Below are positions 51,089-59,019 of a stretch of 64,000 bases of DNA, piece after piece. The stretch covers positions 1 through 64,000 of the forward strand of contig CAMLUN010000001.1 of NCBI GenBank assembly GCA_946487795.1, read 5' to 3'. Below the pieces are notes generated by a model. It was not told the DNA's origin, did not search any database, and saw nothing but the letters and a program-made list of their open reading frames with translations. Position numbers and translations under genes: made by a program. Origin of the DNA: an uncultured Lactobacillus sp. GTDB taxonomy: Bacteria > Bacillota > Bacilli > Lactobacillales > Lactobacillaceae. Within the stretch, counting starts at the first letter, position 1; every line of letters begins with the position of its first letter.

Positions 51089-51931
51089 TTAATATTTAAG
51101 GTTATATTCGTAAACTAGTGCTGGTTCTTTACCTACGCGTGTAAAGTTATTTAAGTTATTAATAGCAGTCATTTCCTCGTCGCTTAATGTGAAGTCATAG
51201 ATGTTAATATTTTGCTTGATTCGCGCTTCATGAACTGACTTCGGAATGAAGGCGACCCCGCTTTGCAATTGCCAGCGGAGGACAACTTGAGCAGCAGACT
51301 TATGATGGTTAGCAGCGATCTTATTGAGGGTTGGATTGTCGAGGATGGTTCCACGCCCAAGCGGACTCCACGCCTGGGTAACAATATCATGTTCCTTATC
51401 GTATTGGAGCAATGGTTGTTGGTTTAGGCGAGGATGACGTTCGATTTGATTAATAACGGGCATCTCATGCGCTTGAGTAGCAAGATACTGAAGGTGAATC
51501 ATTTGATAGTTACTAACACCGATTGAACGGGTCAGACCTTCCTTTTTTAATTCTTCAAGGGCTGCCCAAGTGTCAAAGAAAGCTCGTTCAATTGGCCAAT
51601 GAATAAGCAGAAGGTTAACATAATCGAGTTTCAACTTTTGAAGGGAGTCTTTAATAGAGGTGATTGTTTGCTTAAACCCTTGATTAGGTTCCGATACTTT
51701 TGTGGTAATGAAAAGTTCCTCACGGGGTAAGCCAAGCTCCTGTAAAGCGTTCCCGACCTCTGCTTCGTTTTTATATAATTGCGCGGTATCAAAAAGACGA
51801 TAGCCAGCATTATAGGCATACTTTATCGCGGAGGTAATCGTACTTTGATCAGTGATTTTATATAAGCCAAATCCTTCTTGAGGCATTGATTGACCATCAG
51901 CAAGTAATAATTGTTTTACTTCATTATTCAT
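51089..51931 (-). CDS. aldo/keto reductase
   Basis: A 280 aa NADPH-dependent (beta/alpha)8 reductase. The catalytic tetrad is Asp48, Tyr53, Lys78 and His111 (FDTAQLY, TTKVS, LLIHWP). The C-terminal IPKSVHEARIKQN is the NADP site. Its start overlaps the end of araR by 8 nt on the same strand, so it is translated with araR. It may reduce pentoses or their aldehyde products; the substrate is not known. Confidence 0.88.
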   Translation of the reverse strand: MNNEVKQLLLADGQSMPQEGFGLYKITDQSTITSAIKYAYNAGYRLFDTAQLYKNEAEVGNALQELGLPREELFITTKVSEPNQGFKQTITSIKDSLQKLKLDYVNLLLIHWPIERAFFDTWAALEELKKEGLTRSIGVSNYQMIHLQYLATQAHEMPVINQIERHPRLNQQPLLQYDKEHDIVTQAWSPLGRGTILDNPTLNKIAANHHKSAAQVVLRWQLQSGVAFIPKSVHEARIKQNINIYDFTLSDEEMTAINNLNNFTRVGKEPALVYEYNLKY

Positions 51932-53021
51932 TGGTATTCTCCTTTGTAATAAGCGGAGCAGTCGATTGTCCCTTAATTATTGTTGGGGTATAAACTTTTG
52001 AAGTGACTTCTTCGCCTGCAATCATTTTTAAGATCATTTTCCCAGCATCTTCACCTAGTTGACGTTTGGGGTGATTAGCTGTAGTGAGGCTAGGGGAGAT
52101 AATTTGTGCCATTTCATAGTTATCAAAACCTATTACTGAAATATCAGTCGGCACTTGTTTTCCCTGTTTCTGAAGATGACTAATAACTCTTGTTGCAAGG
52201 CGGTCATTATAGCAGGCAATAGTAGTAATATCATTATTACTATTAAGCATCATATCGATTTTTTTAATAATATCTTCGTAATTTTCGCTCGATTGGTACA
52301 TAATAACATTTGATTTAGTGGTGGGGATATTATTATCTTGATATGCTTTGATCATTCCAGCCATGCGGTCAACCCCTTGTTGATCATCGATTTGGAATAC
52401 TCCTAAAATATTAGTGTGCCCAAGACTGAAGAGGTATTTCACTAAACCCTCCTCTGCTTCCCGATCTTTTGTCAGTAAAGAAGGAAAATCAAAGCCAGGA
52501 TAAGTGGAGTGAAATAGGATTGTTGGAATTTTATATTTCTGGACTTGACGATAAAGGTCTAAGTTAGGATTAGGCATGGCGCTTTCAGTTGGCTCAATAA
52601 TTAATCCAGCAATTTGAAGATCCAACATATTTAAGATTGTTTGGCGTTCACGTTTATGGTCATTAAGCGTATTCCCAACGATCATTGAGTAACCTTGTTC
52701 TGTTACTATACTATCAATTCCGGAAATGATTGGAGGAAAGATATAGTCAGCCATATGAGTGCTGATTACCCCAATGATTTTATTCTTTTCACTTTTTGTC
52801 CAATCACGTTGCCAGTCTTGAACAAACATCCCACCACCTTGAATACGGTAAATATAGTGCTCGTTTTCAAGGTCACCAACAGCGCGACGAATTGTATAAC
52901 GTGACACATTAAAACGCTTCATTAAGGCACTTTCGGTTGGCAGTTTTTCATTGATTTTATATTTTCCATCAATAATTTCGTTTCGTAAAGTTTGCTTTAC
53001 TGTTTCATATTTCACTTCCAA
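51924..53021 (-). CDS. araR: arabinose-responsive repressor AraR
   Basis: A 365 aa hybrid regulator: a GntR-type winged helix (about 3-70, KLPTESALMKRFNVSRYTIRRAV) fused to a LacI-type sugar-binding domain (about 78-355). This layout is that of AraR of Firmicutes. It should bind the two boxes before the ara operon and leave them when L-arabinose binds. The start is TTG 53021 after AGGAG, with GTG 53015 as an alternative. The chain is minus strand araR then aldo/keto reductase. Confidence 0.92.
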   Translation of the reverse strand: MEVKYETVKQTLRNEIIDGKYKINEKLPTESALMKRFNVSRYTIRRAVGDLENEHYIYRIQGGGMFVQDWQRDWTKSEKNKIIGVISTHMADYIFPPIISGIDSIVTEQGYSMIVGNTLNDHKRERQTILNMLDLQIAGLIIEPTESAMPNPNLDLYRQVQKYKIPTILFHSTYPGFDFPSLLTKDREAEEGLVKYLFSLGHTNILGVFQIDDQQGVDRMAGMIKAYQDNNIPTTKSNVIMYQSSENYEDIIKKIDMMLNSNNDITTIACYNDRLATRVISHLQKQGKQVPTDISVIGFDNYEMAQIISPSLTTANHPKRQLGEDAGKMILKMIAGEEVTSKVYTPTIIKGQSTAPLITKENTNE

Positions 53022-53062
53022 TGCTTTGCGCTCCTATCTTAATAAAAGTAGTTTTGAATAAT

Positions 53063-53111
53063 AAAAAATGCTCCATATAATTAGCAACCTGCTAACGCCT
53101 ATGAAGCATTT
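53063..53111 (-). terminator. terminator after uspA
   Basis: On the minus strand AAATGCTTCATAG pairs with TATGGAGCATTT around an inner GTTAGC/GCTAAT stem, followed by T. Confidence 0.8.
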
Positions 53112-53130
53112 GATTGATTTTATCTTGATA

Positions 53131-53619
53131 TTAGAACCGACGCTTCTTTGGATTTTCGATTGGCTTGTTATCCAAATCGGTCCGTACTACTAGAACATCA
53201 CAAATTGCTGTTCGGGTAACAAATTCGGTAACAGAACCGATCAAAATTCGTTCAACAGCGTTTAGCCCAGTAGCACCAATCATGATGAGGTCAGCACCCA
53301 TTTCCTTTGGCATATCCCGAGCAATAATTGTCTTTGGAGCACCATATTCAATGGAGTAACTAGCATTTTCAACACCGTGCTCTTTAGCATAGTCGATGTA
53401 CTTGTCTAAAGTCTTCTTTGCAGTTTCTGTAACTTGCTCAACCATTGAAGTATCGAAACTAGAAATGTTTTGGAATGCACGTGTGTCAACAACGTGAAGT
53501 AAACGTAATTCAGTGTCTGCACCATTACGTTTTGCTACAGCGACAGCTTTCTTAAAAGCCAATTCAGCTTCTTTAGAACCATCAACAGGAACTAAAATGT
53601 GTTTGTATTCTTGTGCCAT
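53131..53619 (-). CDS. universal stress protein (UspA family)
   Basis: A 162 aa single Usp domain. The N-terminal strand HILVPVDGSKEAE and the ATP-binding loop G-x2-G-x9-GS (GATGLNAVERILIGSV) are intact, so it is probably an ATP-binding member. A TATAAT upstream on the minus strand gives a likely promoter, and its own terminator follows. Its role in stress is inferred from the family. Confidence 0.92.
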   Translation of the reverse strand: MAQEYKHILVPVDGSKEAELAFKKAVAVAKRNGADTELRLLHVVDTRAFQNISSFDTSMVEQVTETAKKTLDKYIDYAKEHGVENASYSIEYGAPKTIIARDMPKEMGADLIMIGATGLNAVERILIGSVTEFVTRTAICDVLVVRTDLDNKPIENPKKRRF

Positions 53620-53702
53620 AATTGTAGTGCCCTCCTGAAATCTTTATATTATATACTTATTATACACTTTTTCACTATTGAGCGTAAAGCGCCTACGAAA
53701 CA

Positions 53703-53999
53703 TTACTTGCGATGATTTATGCGAAAATCAGCAGTAATTGCGAAAGTCATTAATGTTTCGCTGACACAGCCAATGATTACCATAATAACTAGGAATCCAG
53801 TATTGTTTGTCCATCCAGAAATGATACTTAAAATACCGACGATGGTCATCACAATCCCCCAATTTTTTAATTGTGGAGCTAAATATTTGCTTTTAGTAGG
53901 GTCAAAAACAAGAAACGGTTTATGGATGTGAGTTAAGAGAAAGATTCCTTCAAAAAGAGCAATCAAACCAAACAGGGTCATTAGAAGTGGTAACAACAT
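53703..53999 (-). CDS. small membrane protein, 98 aa
   Basis: Three hydrophobic segments (about 3-20, 47-63 and 67-88) with the basic C-terminus inside or outside undetermined. I recognise no family. A weak ribosome binding site precedes ATG 53999. It lies between uspA and the 6S RNA gene, on the same strand as both. Confidence 0.6.
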   Translation of the reverse strand: MLLPLLMTLFGLIALFEGIFLLTHIHKPFLVFDPTKSKYLAPQLKNWGIVMTIVGILSIISGWTNNTGFLVIMVIIGCVSETLMTFAITADFRINHRK

Positions 54000-54028
54000 A
54001 AAAATCTGTCCTATCTATAATGAAATTA

Positions 54029-54075
54029 AAATGAGGGTGAGAAAAAGCAAAAGTCTTTCTCACCCTCACTGAATA
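54029..54075 (-). terminator. terminator downstream of 6S RNA
   Basis: On the minus strand GAGGGTGAGAAAG pairs with TTTCTCACCCTC with an 8-nt loop, followed by ATTTT. Confidence 0.85.
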
Positions 54076-54079
54076 TGTA

Positions 54080-54272
54080 CGAAAACTCCGTTGGTGCCGT
54101 TAATTGTCATTCAGTGTTGACCTGTGTTTAAGACAGGTGGGACACGGCTGCCTAATATTCAACTACCAAGTGTAAAGGCATGTTGTCCAAAAGGCAATGC
54201 ACTAGTCCCAAAGTAATAAGACTGTAAGGCAAACCTGCGTTTAGACAACGCGTACACTACAGAGTTTTCACT
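54080..54272 (-). ncRNA. ssrS: 6S RNA
   Basis: A 192-nt minus-strand RNA closed by GAAAACTC/GAGTTTTC (54264-54271 with 54081-54088). The interior can fold as a long interrupted rod, the 6S architecture that mimics an open promoter and binds sigma-A RNA polymerase. It lies immediately downstream of rarA, where 6S is also found in other Firmicutes (bsrA beside yrvN in B. subtilis). It has its own promoter (-35 TTGCAC, 17 bp, -10 TATTAT) and a terminator. Confidence 0.75.
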
Positions 54273-54277
54273 TTTAT

Positions 54278-54306
54278 AATAGCATTTTTAAGTTGTTGGT
54301 GCAATT
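54278..54306 (-). promoter_or_regulatory. 6S RNA promoter
   Basis: On the minus strand TTGCAC (54301-54306) and TATTAT (54278-54283) have a 17-bp spacer. The -35 overlaps the last bases of rarA. Confidence 0.7.
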
Positions 54307-55609
54307 ATTTGCTCGGGTGATATTTACCTCGTAAAGTATATTGCTGGGCCTTCCGTAATTGCCAATATTGCCGGCCTAAACTGGCTTCAAAACGACCATT
54401 ATTTTTTGGCTGGTAATATTGAGCATCTTTGATTCGGTCAGGTAAGTATTGTTGAGCTACCCAATCTTGGGGATAGTCATGAGGGTAATCATAATCTAGT
54501 CCATGGCCTAACTTAGCAGCTCCTTTATAGTGGGCATCTTTAAGGTGAGCTGGAACGTCACCAAAGCCACCTTGCCGAACCTGAGCAAGAGCTTCGTCAA
54601 TTGCATTAATTCCCGAATTGGATTTTGGTGACAGGCATAATTCGATGACAGCATCTGCTAAGGGAATTCGTGCCTCCGGAAAGCCAACTCGTTCTGCCGT
54701 TTGAACTGCCGTAACAGCTCGTTGTACAGCAGGCATATTGGCGAGCCCGATATCTTCGTAGGCTGTGATCATTAAACGTCGTGCAATAATAGGCAGGTCA
54801 CCGGCTTCAATTAAACGTGCAAGATAGTGGAGGGCCGCATCAGTATCTGACCCGCGAATAGACTTTTGAAAGGCTGAGATGACATCATAATGAGCATCGC
54901 CATCTTTGTCAGCGGATAACGCCTTTTTCTGGACGCTTTCCTCAATAATCGGTAGCGTAAGATGTATTTTCCCATCTTCACTTGGATCAGTTGATTTGGC
55001 CGCAAGTTCTAACCCATTTAATGCACTTCGAAGATCACCATTGGTCGCTGCTACTAGTTGGTCCTCAGCATTTTCTTCAAGGACTAATGGTAAATTACCT
55101 AAGCCGCGTTCCTTATCAACCAATGCATGCTGGATAGCAATCTTCATCTCATCAGTCGAAAGCGGGTGAACCGGAAAAATTTGGGTTCGGCTACGGATTG
55201 CGGGATTAATGCTGATATATGGATTTTCTGTTGTCGCCCCGATAAGGATGATTCGTCCATTTTCGAGGTGCGGAAGAAGAAAATCTTGTTTTACTTTATC
55301 TAACCGATGGATTTCATCGAGTAGTAAAATCACCGTTCCGCTCATCTTAGCTTCTTCTGCGACGATTTGTAAATCCTTTTTTGTATCAGTTGCCGCATTT
55401 AGTTTTCGAAAAGCATATTTAGTTGAACCAGCAATCGCACTGGCAATGCTGGTCTTACCAGTTCCGGGAGGACCGTATAGAATCATCGAAGAAAGCATTT
55501 TCGCTTTAACCATGCGCGAGATGATTTTACCTGGTCCGACAAGGTGTTGTTGACCGACCACTTCATCTAACGTTCGCGGCCGCATTCGATAAGCAAGTGG
55601 TTGTTGCAT
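54305..55609 (-). CDS. rarA: replication-associated recombination protein RarA
   Basis: A 434 aa AAA+ ATPase of the RarA/MgsA/WRNIP1 family that acts at stalled replication forks. The Walker A motif GPPGTGKTS (46-54), the Walker B DEIHR near 98 and the C-terminal tetramer region are present. It follows the YueI-like gene by 3 nt on the same strand. Confidence 0.94.
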   Translation of the reverse strand: MQQPLAYRMRPRTLDEVVGQQHLVGPGKIISRMVKAKMLSSMILYGPPGTGKTSIASAIAGSTKYAFRKLNAATDTKKDLQIVAEEAKMSGTVILLLDEIHRLDKVKQDFLLPHLENGRIILIGATTENPYISINPAIRSRTQIFPVHPLSTDEMKIAIQHALVDKERGLGNLPLVLEENAEDQLVAATNGDLRSALNGLELAAKSTDPSEDGKIHLTLPIIEESVQKKALSADKDGDAHYDVISAFQKSIRGSDTDAALHYLARLIEAGDLPIIARRLMITAYEDIGLANMPAVQRAVTAVQTAERVGFPEARIPLADAVIELCLSPKSNSGINAIDEALAQVRQGGFGDVPAHLKDAHYKGAAKLGHGLDYDYPHDYPQDWVAQQYLPDRIKDAQYYQPKNNGRFEASLGRQYWQLRKAQQYTLRGKYHPSK

Positions 55610-55612
55610 ATA

Positions 55613-56101
55613 TTAGCCACGATCCTTTCTATGGAAGAGATGGTGGAAAAAGCTTTGGTGTTGATCATTATTTTTTTCAGCCGTACTATTATTTGAATTT
55701 ACCAGATTAGGATATCGTTTTTTGACGTCGACTGGTGATTGGTAAACAGCTGTTTTTGCCGCCACGACAACTGCTAATGAATCCGGGTCAGTTTTATATT
55801 CTGGATCAGTTTTTAATGTAAACTGGGCATTATCTTTAGCAGCAGTTTGAATGTATGGATGAATTTCGTCGTGAGGGAGATTACCGTTGATAAAAACAAG
55901 GTTACCAATTCCACGATCTAACTCGGCAGTTAATGCCTTTGTCCAATCTTGTTCCTGTAGTTCTTGAACACTAATTGTTAGACAGACGCGTTCACGGAAT
56001 GTTCCGAGATATTTTCGCTGTTCATCGGGCTTGATTTTTGGTGTACCGTAAACAGCATTGTCAATTCGCTGTTGAGCAGCACTTTTTTCTTGTTCAGACA
56101 T
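55613..56101 (-). CDS. YueI family protein (DUF1694)
   Basis: A 162 aa soluble protein with the pattern GTPKIKPDEQRKYLGTFRERV characteristic of the YueI/DUF1694 family, of unknown function. I start at ATG 56101, which has AAGGAGG upstream; an in-frame ATG 11 codons earlier lacks one. The C-terminus is low complexity and His-rich (QHQSFFHHLFHRK). It forms a unit with rarA. Confidence 0.82.
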   Translation of the reverse strand: MSEQEKSAAQQRIDNAVYGTPKIKPDEQRKYLGTFRERVCLTISVQELQEQDWTKALTAELDRGIGNLVFINGNLPHDEIHPYIQTAAKDNAQFTLKTDPEYKTDPDSLAVVVAAKTAVYQSPVDVKKRYPNLVNSNNSTAEKNNDQHQSFFHHLFHRKDRG

Positions 56102-56235
56102 ATTGAACGCCTCCTTATCATGCAATTGTAACACGAAATGCAGAAAACTATATTTCTTGATAATATTATAATTTTTGTTATATCATGACTATGAAGAAAC
56201 ATAAAGTAGGCTAACATATAAGGGAAGTGATTATT

Positions 56236-56508
56236 ATGTTTAGTGCAGTATTTTGGGTTTTAGCATTTTGGTTTATTGTCAATCTAGTCTGGACAATTGC
56301 GCGCCTTAATAATCGGATGATGTCAAGAACGTTTGCCTGGATAAATGTAGTGGCAGTAGTAATTGGCTTTTGGACGTTTTACGCTGCCAGCAATGGCGGG
56401 GGCGGAATTGCTCCTTGGTTTCGGTTGATGAATTGGACTAACATTGTTCTTGCCATTTTTCAATTTTATAATGGATACCGCCCACATCAATATAGTAAAA
56501 AATCATAG
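56236..56508 (+). CDS. small membrane protein, 90 aa
   Basis: Three hydrophobic segments (about 2-21, 32-49 and 64-78). A GGGG run lies in a loop. I start at ATG 56236, with AAGGGAAG upstream; the in-frame GTG 56227 is part of that site. No family is recognised. It stands alone, divergent from the YueI-like gene. Confidence 0.65.
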   Translation: MFSAVFWVLAFWFIVNLVWTIARLNNRMMSRTFAWINVVAVVIGFWTFYAASNGGGGIAPWFRLMNWTNIVLAIFQFYNGYRPHQYSKKS

Positions 56509-56535
56509 CTCTAATTAAAAAGCTTATAAAAAGGC

Positions 56536-56571
56536 GAGGCTGAGAGAAAACTTTTGTTTTCTCTCAGCCTC
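56536..56571 (-). terminator. terminator of the VOC gene unit
   Basis: GAGGCTGAGAGAAAAC and its perfect 16-bp complement, with a 4-nt loop. On the minus strand it is followed by GCCTTTTTAT, so it most likely ends the transcript of the VOC gene. It may also stop the plus-strand transcript from the small membrane protein gene. Confidence 0.8.
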
Positions 56572-56601
56572 AACTGCTTTTATGAACAATAGTAAGATAA
56601 C

Positions 56602-56712
56602 GTGGAAAATAACCACAAGGCTCGAGTCTAAGTACGAACGATAATCAGCCCGTGCCGTGCTAATCATCGTCCTAGCTTAGCCAACCGCCTTGTCGAGGAG
56701 GTTATTTTCCAC
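56602..56712. repeat. 111-bp imperfect palindromic element
   Basis: Outer arms GTGGAAAATAACC and GGTTATTTTCCAC pair perfectly (56602-56614 and 56700-56712). The interior arms, about 40 bp each, pair in many conserved blocks (ACAAGGC, CTAAG, ACGAT, AGC) with mismatches between them. Beyond it, TCGCCTTT (56713-56720) complements AAAGGCGA (56530-56537), which would enclose both hairpins. It may be a structured 3' UTR, an independent RNA on the minus strand, or a mobile palindromic repeat of the MITE/REP kind. It is not a protein-coding stretch. Confidence 0.65.
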
Positions 56713-56726
56713 TCGCCTTTGGTGTT

Positions 56727-57134
56727 TTATTTTACAATTTCACAGAATTCGATTGTTTCACTGTTAGGGCCTTCAATGTTGAAGAACTTAATTCCCTTAT
56801 CCCAGAAGTCAAGGTGTTGAACTTCATTGTCCTTTAGTTTAAAACCTTCAGCTTTAGCAGCCTTGAAAGCCGCGTCCGCATCACTAGTATTAAGGGAAAT
56901 GTGGTTAATAGCACCCGTTTCGTGAACGGCACCGTCACCAGTCCAAATTTCTAAAGTGAGGTGGCCATATTGCATGAAAACAACTTCATTTCCCTGGTCA
57001 TCAGTATCAAATTCACCAAGCTTCTTGAAACCAAGCTTTTCCCAAAAAGCAATTGTTTTTGCCATATCATCGGTTGGAATCCCAATGTGTTGTACATCGT
57101 CAAAGTAACCTGCTAAACTCTTGTTAAATGCCAT
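56727..57134 (-). CDS. VOC family (glyoxalase/bleomycin-resistance fold) protein
   Basis: A 135 aa protein with two beta-alpha-beta-beta-beta units. Likely metal ligands are His17 (DVQHIGIPT) and the Glu near 57, followed by His in the second half (AINHISLNT) and the C-terminal Glu. Lactoylglutathione lyase and small-molecule detoxification are possible. It lies 24 nt downstream of the YczE-like gene on the same strand and is probably co-transcribed. Confidence 0.82.
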   Translation of the reverse strand: MAFNKSLAGYFDDVQHIGIPTDDMAKTIAFWEKLGFKKLGEFDTDDQGNEVVFMQYGHLTLEIWTGDGAVHETGAINHISLNTSDADAAFKAAKAEGFKLKDNEVQHLDFWDKGIKFFNIEGPNSETIEFCEIVK

Positions 57135-57158
57135 AATAAAATCACTCCTGTATAAATT

Positions 57159-57902
57159 TTAATTACCAATATCAAGTGCCTGGTGCTTTAATTTAGGGAA
57201 GATATAACGGTCTGCCCAACCAGTAATTGCACCTTGGAAGGCAAGGGCAAATAATGTTCCTAATCCAAAGTTGTAAATACCGCCTTGCATGAATGCAGCG
57301 ATAATTGCCATAATTGTTGGCGGAATGTATGATAACCACATCGCAATTGTTGCGTTACCATGGCAATAACGGAAACGAATAATTTGGAAAAGGTCATCAG
57401 CGGGGTGTAACACGAGGTTGACACGCTGATAAATTGAAATGGCGGTTCCGATGAAAGCAACCCCTAAGAAGTTAATGAAAACATATAGGATAATCATCGG
57501 TAAGGTAGTAGCGTCCGGCATAATTCGGTTAAAGATGTCAGAGAACCACTGGATAAAAATAGAAAATGGCAACATGAAAATAAAATTACCACCAATTCGT
57601 CGCCAGTCCCACTTATGCATCAAAATTGCGTTGAGGACAGAAGTTAACATCCCTAAGACCATGAAAGCCCAGAAAAGGGTCATTGAATTGTTCCCTAAAA
57701 TGGCAATCCCTAGGTTGTTTTCTGCGGCTGTCCAATAAGCGGAGCCAAGAAATTGTGGGTGGACATGTGAACTTGTAACAAGTGTTAGGACGTTCCCCAT
57801 TGAGTTAATAACAATTGACAGTGCAAAGTATGCCCAACTAGCAGTTAATGAAATTGTTCGCTCGGCAACTTGACCTTGTACTGGAACTTTTTCTTGTTCC
57901 AT
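57159..57902 (-). CDS. YczE/YitT-like membrane protein
   Basis: A 247 aa integral membrane protein with six to seven hydrophobic segments and short loops. The composition and length fit the YczE/YitT (DUF161-like) membrane proteins, some of which act in transport or secretion. The cytosolic Arg-rich loop (IIRFRYCHGNATIAMW) is distinctive. The transcript starts at the minus-strand promoter below and continues into the VOC gene. Function unknown. Confidence 0.7.
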   Translation of the reverse strand: MEQEKVPVQGQVAERTISLTASWAYFALSIVINSMGNVLTLVTSSHVHPQFLGSAYWTAAENNLGIAILGNNSMTLFWAFMVLGMLTSVLNAILMHKWDWRRIGGNFIFMLPFSIFIQWFSDIFNRIMPDATTLPMIILYVFINFLGVAFIGTAISIYQRVNLVLHPADDLFQIIRFRYCHGNATIAMWLSYIPPTIMAIIAAFMQGGIYNFGLGTLFALAFQGAITGWADRYIFPKLKHQALDIGN

Positions 57903-57969
57903 TTATATTCTCCCTTCCAACTTGACCAATCATTTGGTGAAGTTATTCACTTTCTCTCTACGATGAATT

Positions 57970-57998
57970 AATTTACAACCATCAAAAAAGCTTGTCAA
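57970..57998 (-). promoter_or_regulatory. promoter of the YczE-like gene
   Basis: On the minus strand TTGACA (57993-57998) and TAAATT (57970-57975) have a 17-bp spacer. The palindrome AAGCGCTT (57997-58004) overlaps the -35 end. Confidence 0.7.
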
Positions 57999-58058
57999 GC
58001 GCTTCATAAGCTGAAATAACGGGATTTATCCTATACCAAAATTATTGAAACGATTTAC

Positions 58059-58072
58059 TGAAAGCGCAATCA
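58059..58072 (+). promoter_or_regulatory. cre-like site between the YczE-like gene and yaaA
   Basis: TGAAAGCGCAATCA matches TGWAANCGNTNWCA except at one position. It lies between two divergent genes, about 60 bp upstream of the YczE-like promoter and 83 bp upstream of yaaA, so the target is uncertain. Confidence 0.5.
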
Positions 58073-58154
58073 TTAAGCGGGCGTAGGAAACATAAATCTA
58101 ATTAGACCAATTAGCTGAAAAAGCTTACAAAAAAATTTTGAAAGGATGAGATAT

Positions 58155-58904
58155 GTGAAAATAATCATTTCTCCAGCACGAACAATGCAAGTTGATACTG
58201 ACTCCTTACTTTACAAAGATTTGCCAGAATTTCTTCAACAGACAAAAGACATTTTGGGGTGGATGAGGAGTTTATCTTATGATGAGTTACACAAAGTATG
58301 GGGAAATTGCAGCTCGCGTTTAGCGATGAAAAATTATCAATGGCTCCAACAAATGGATCTTCAACGAAAGCTGACGCCAGCGATTATTGCCTTTACTGGT
58401 TTGCAATATCAATATATGGCGCCAAGTGTTTTTTCGGAGGATGGGCTGAAATACGTTCAAGACAATTTACGGATATTATCAGGATTTTATGGTATTTTAC
58501 GGCCGTTTGATGGAATAATACCTTATCGCTTAGGGATGGGTGACATGGCGCCAGTGAATGGATATAAGAATCTTTATGACTTTTGGGGAGAACAACTTTA
58601 TCATGAACTCTATAAAAATGATGATTTAGTAATTAGCTTAGCCTCGGTCGAATACGAAAAGGCAATTACTCCTTATCTACAAACGCACGATCGATTTATC
58701 AAATGTATTTTTGGCGAAGAAATAGATGGAAAGATAAAACAAAAAGCAACATTAGCTAAAATGGCTCGTGGGAACATGGTGCGATATTTAGCAGAAAACC
58801 AAATTCAAACAATTGAAGGCGTCAAGCAGTTTAATATCGGCGGTTACCATTTTCGGGAAGATCTGTCTACTGATGAAAAATTAGTTTTCGAACTGGTAAA
58901 GTAA
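58155..58904 (+). CDS. yaaA: peroxide stress protein YaaA
   Basis: A 249 aa DUF328/UPF0246 protein; the family limits Fe(II)-driven oxidative damage in E. coli. Signatures are the start KIIISPARTM, the block GFYGILRPFDGIIPYRL and FLKCIFGEE-like IKCIFGEE. I start at GTG 58155 rather than the upstream ATG 58146, because AAAGGATGAG provides the binding site and family members begin with KIIISPA. Confidence 0.9.
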   Translation: MKIIISPARTMQVDTDSLLYKDLPEFLQQTKDILGWMRSLSYDELHKVWGNCSSRLAMKNYQWLQQMDLQRKLTPAIIAFTGLQYQYMAPSVFSEDGLKYVQDNLRILSGFYGILRPFDGIIPYRLGMGDMAPVNGYKNLYDFWGEQLYHELYKNDDLVISLASVEYEKAITPYLQTHDRFIKCIFGEEIDGKIKQKATLAKMARGNMVRYLAENQIQTIEGVKQFNIGGYHFREDLSTDEKLVFELVK

Positions 58905-59019
58905 AAGTAATCATATTATTTGCCAATCTTTTTGAATTGTCTTATAAAAGAATTGTATACAAAACTATCAACAGTGCACTGATTCTATTAAATTTTTAAT
59001 GATAGAAGGGAGCCAAATT

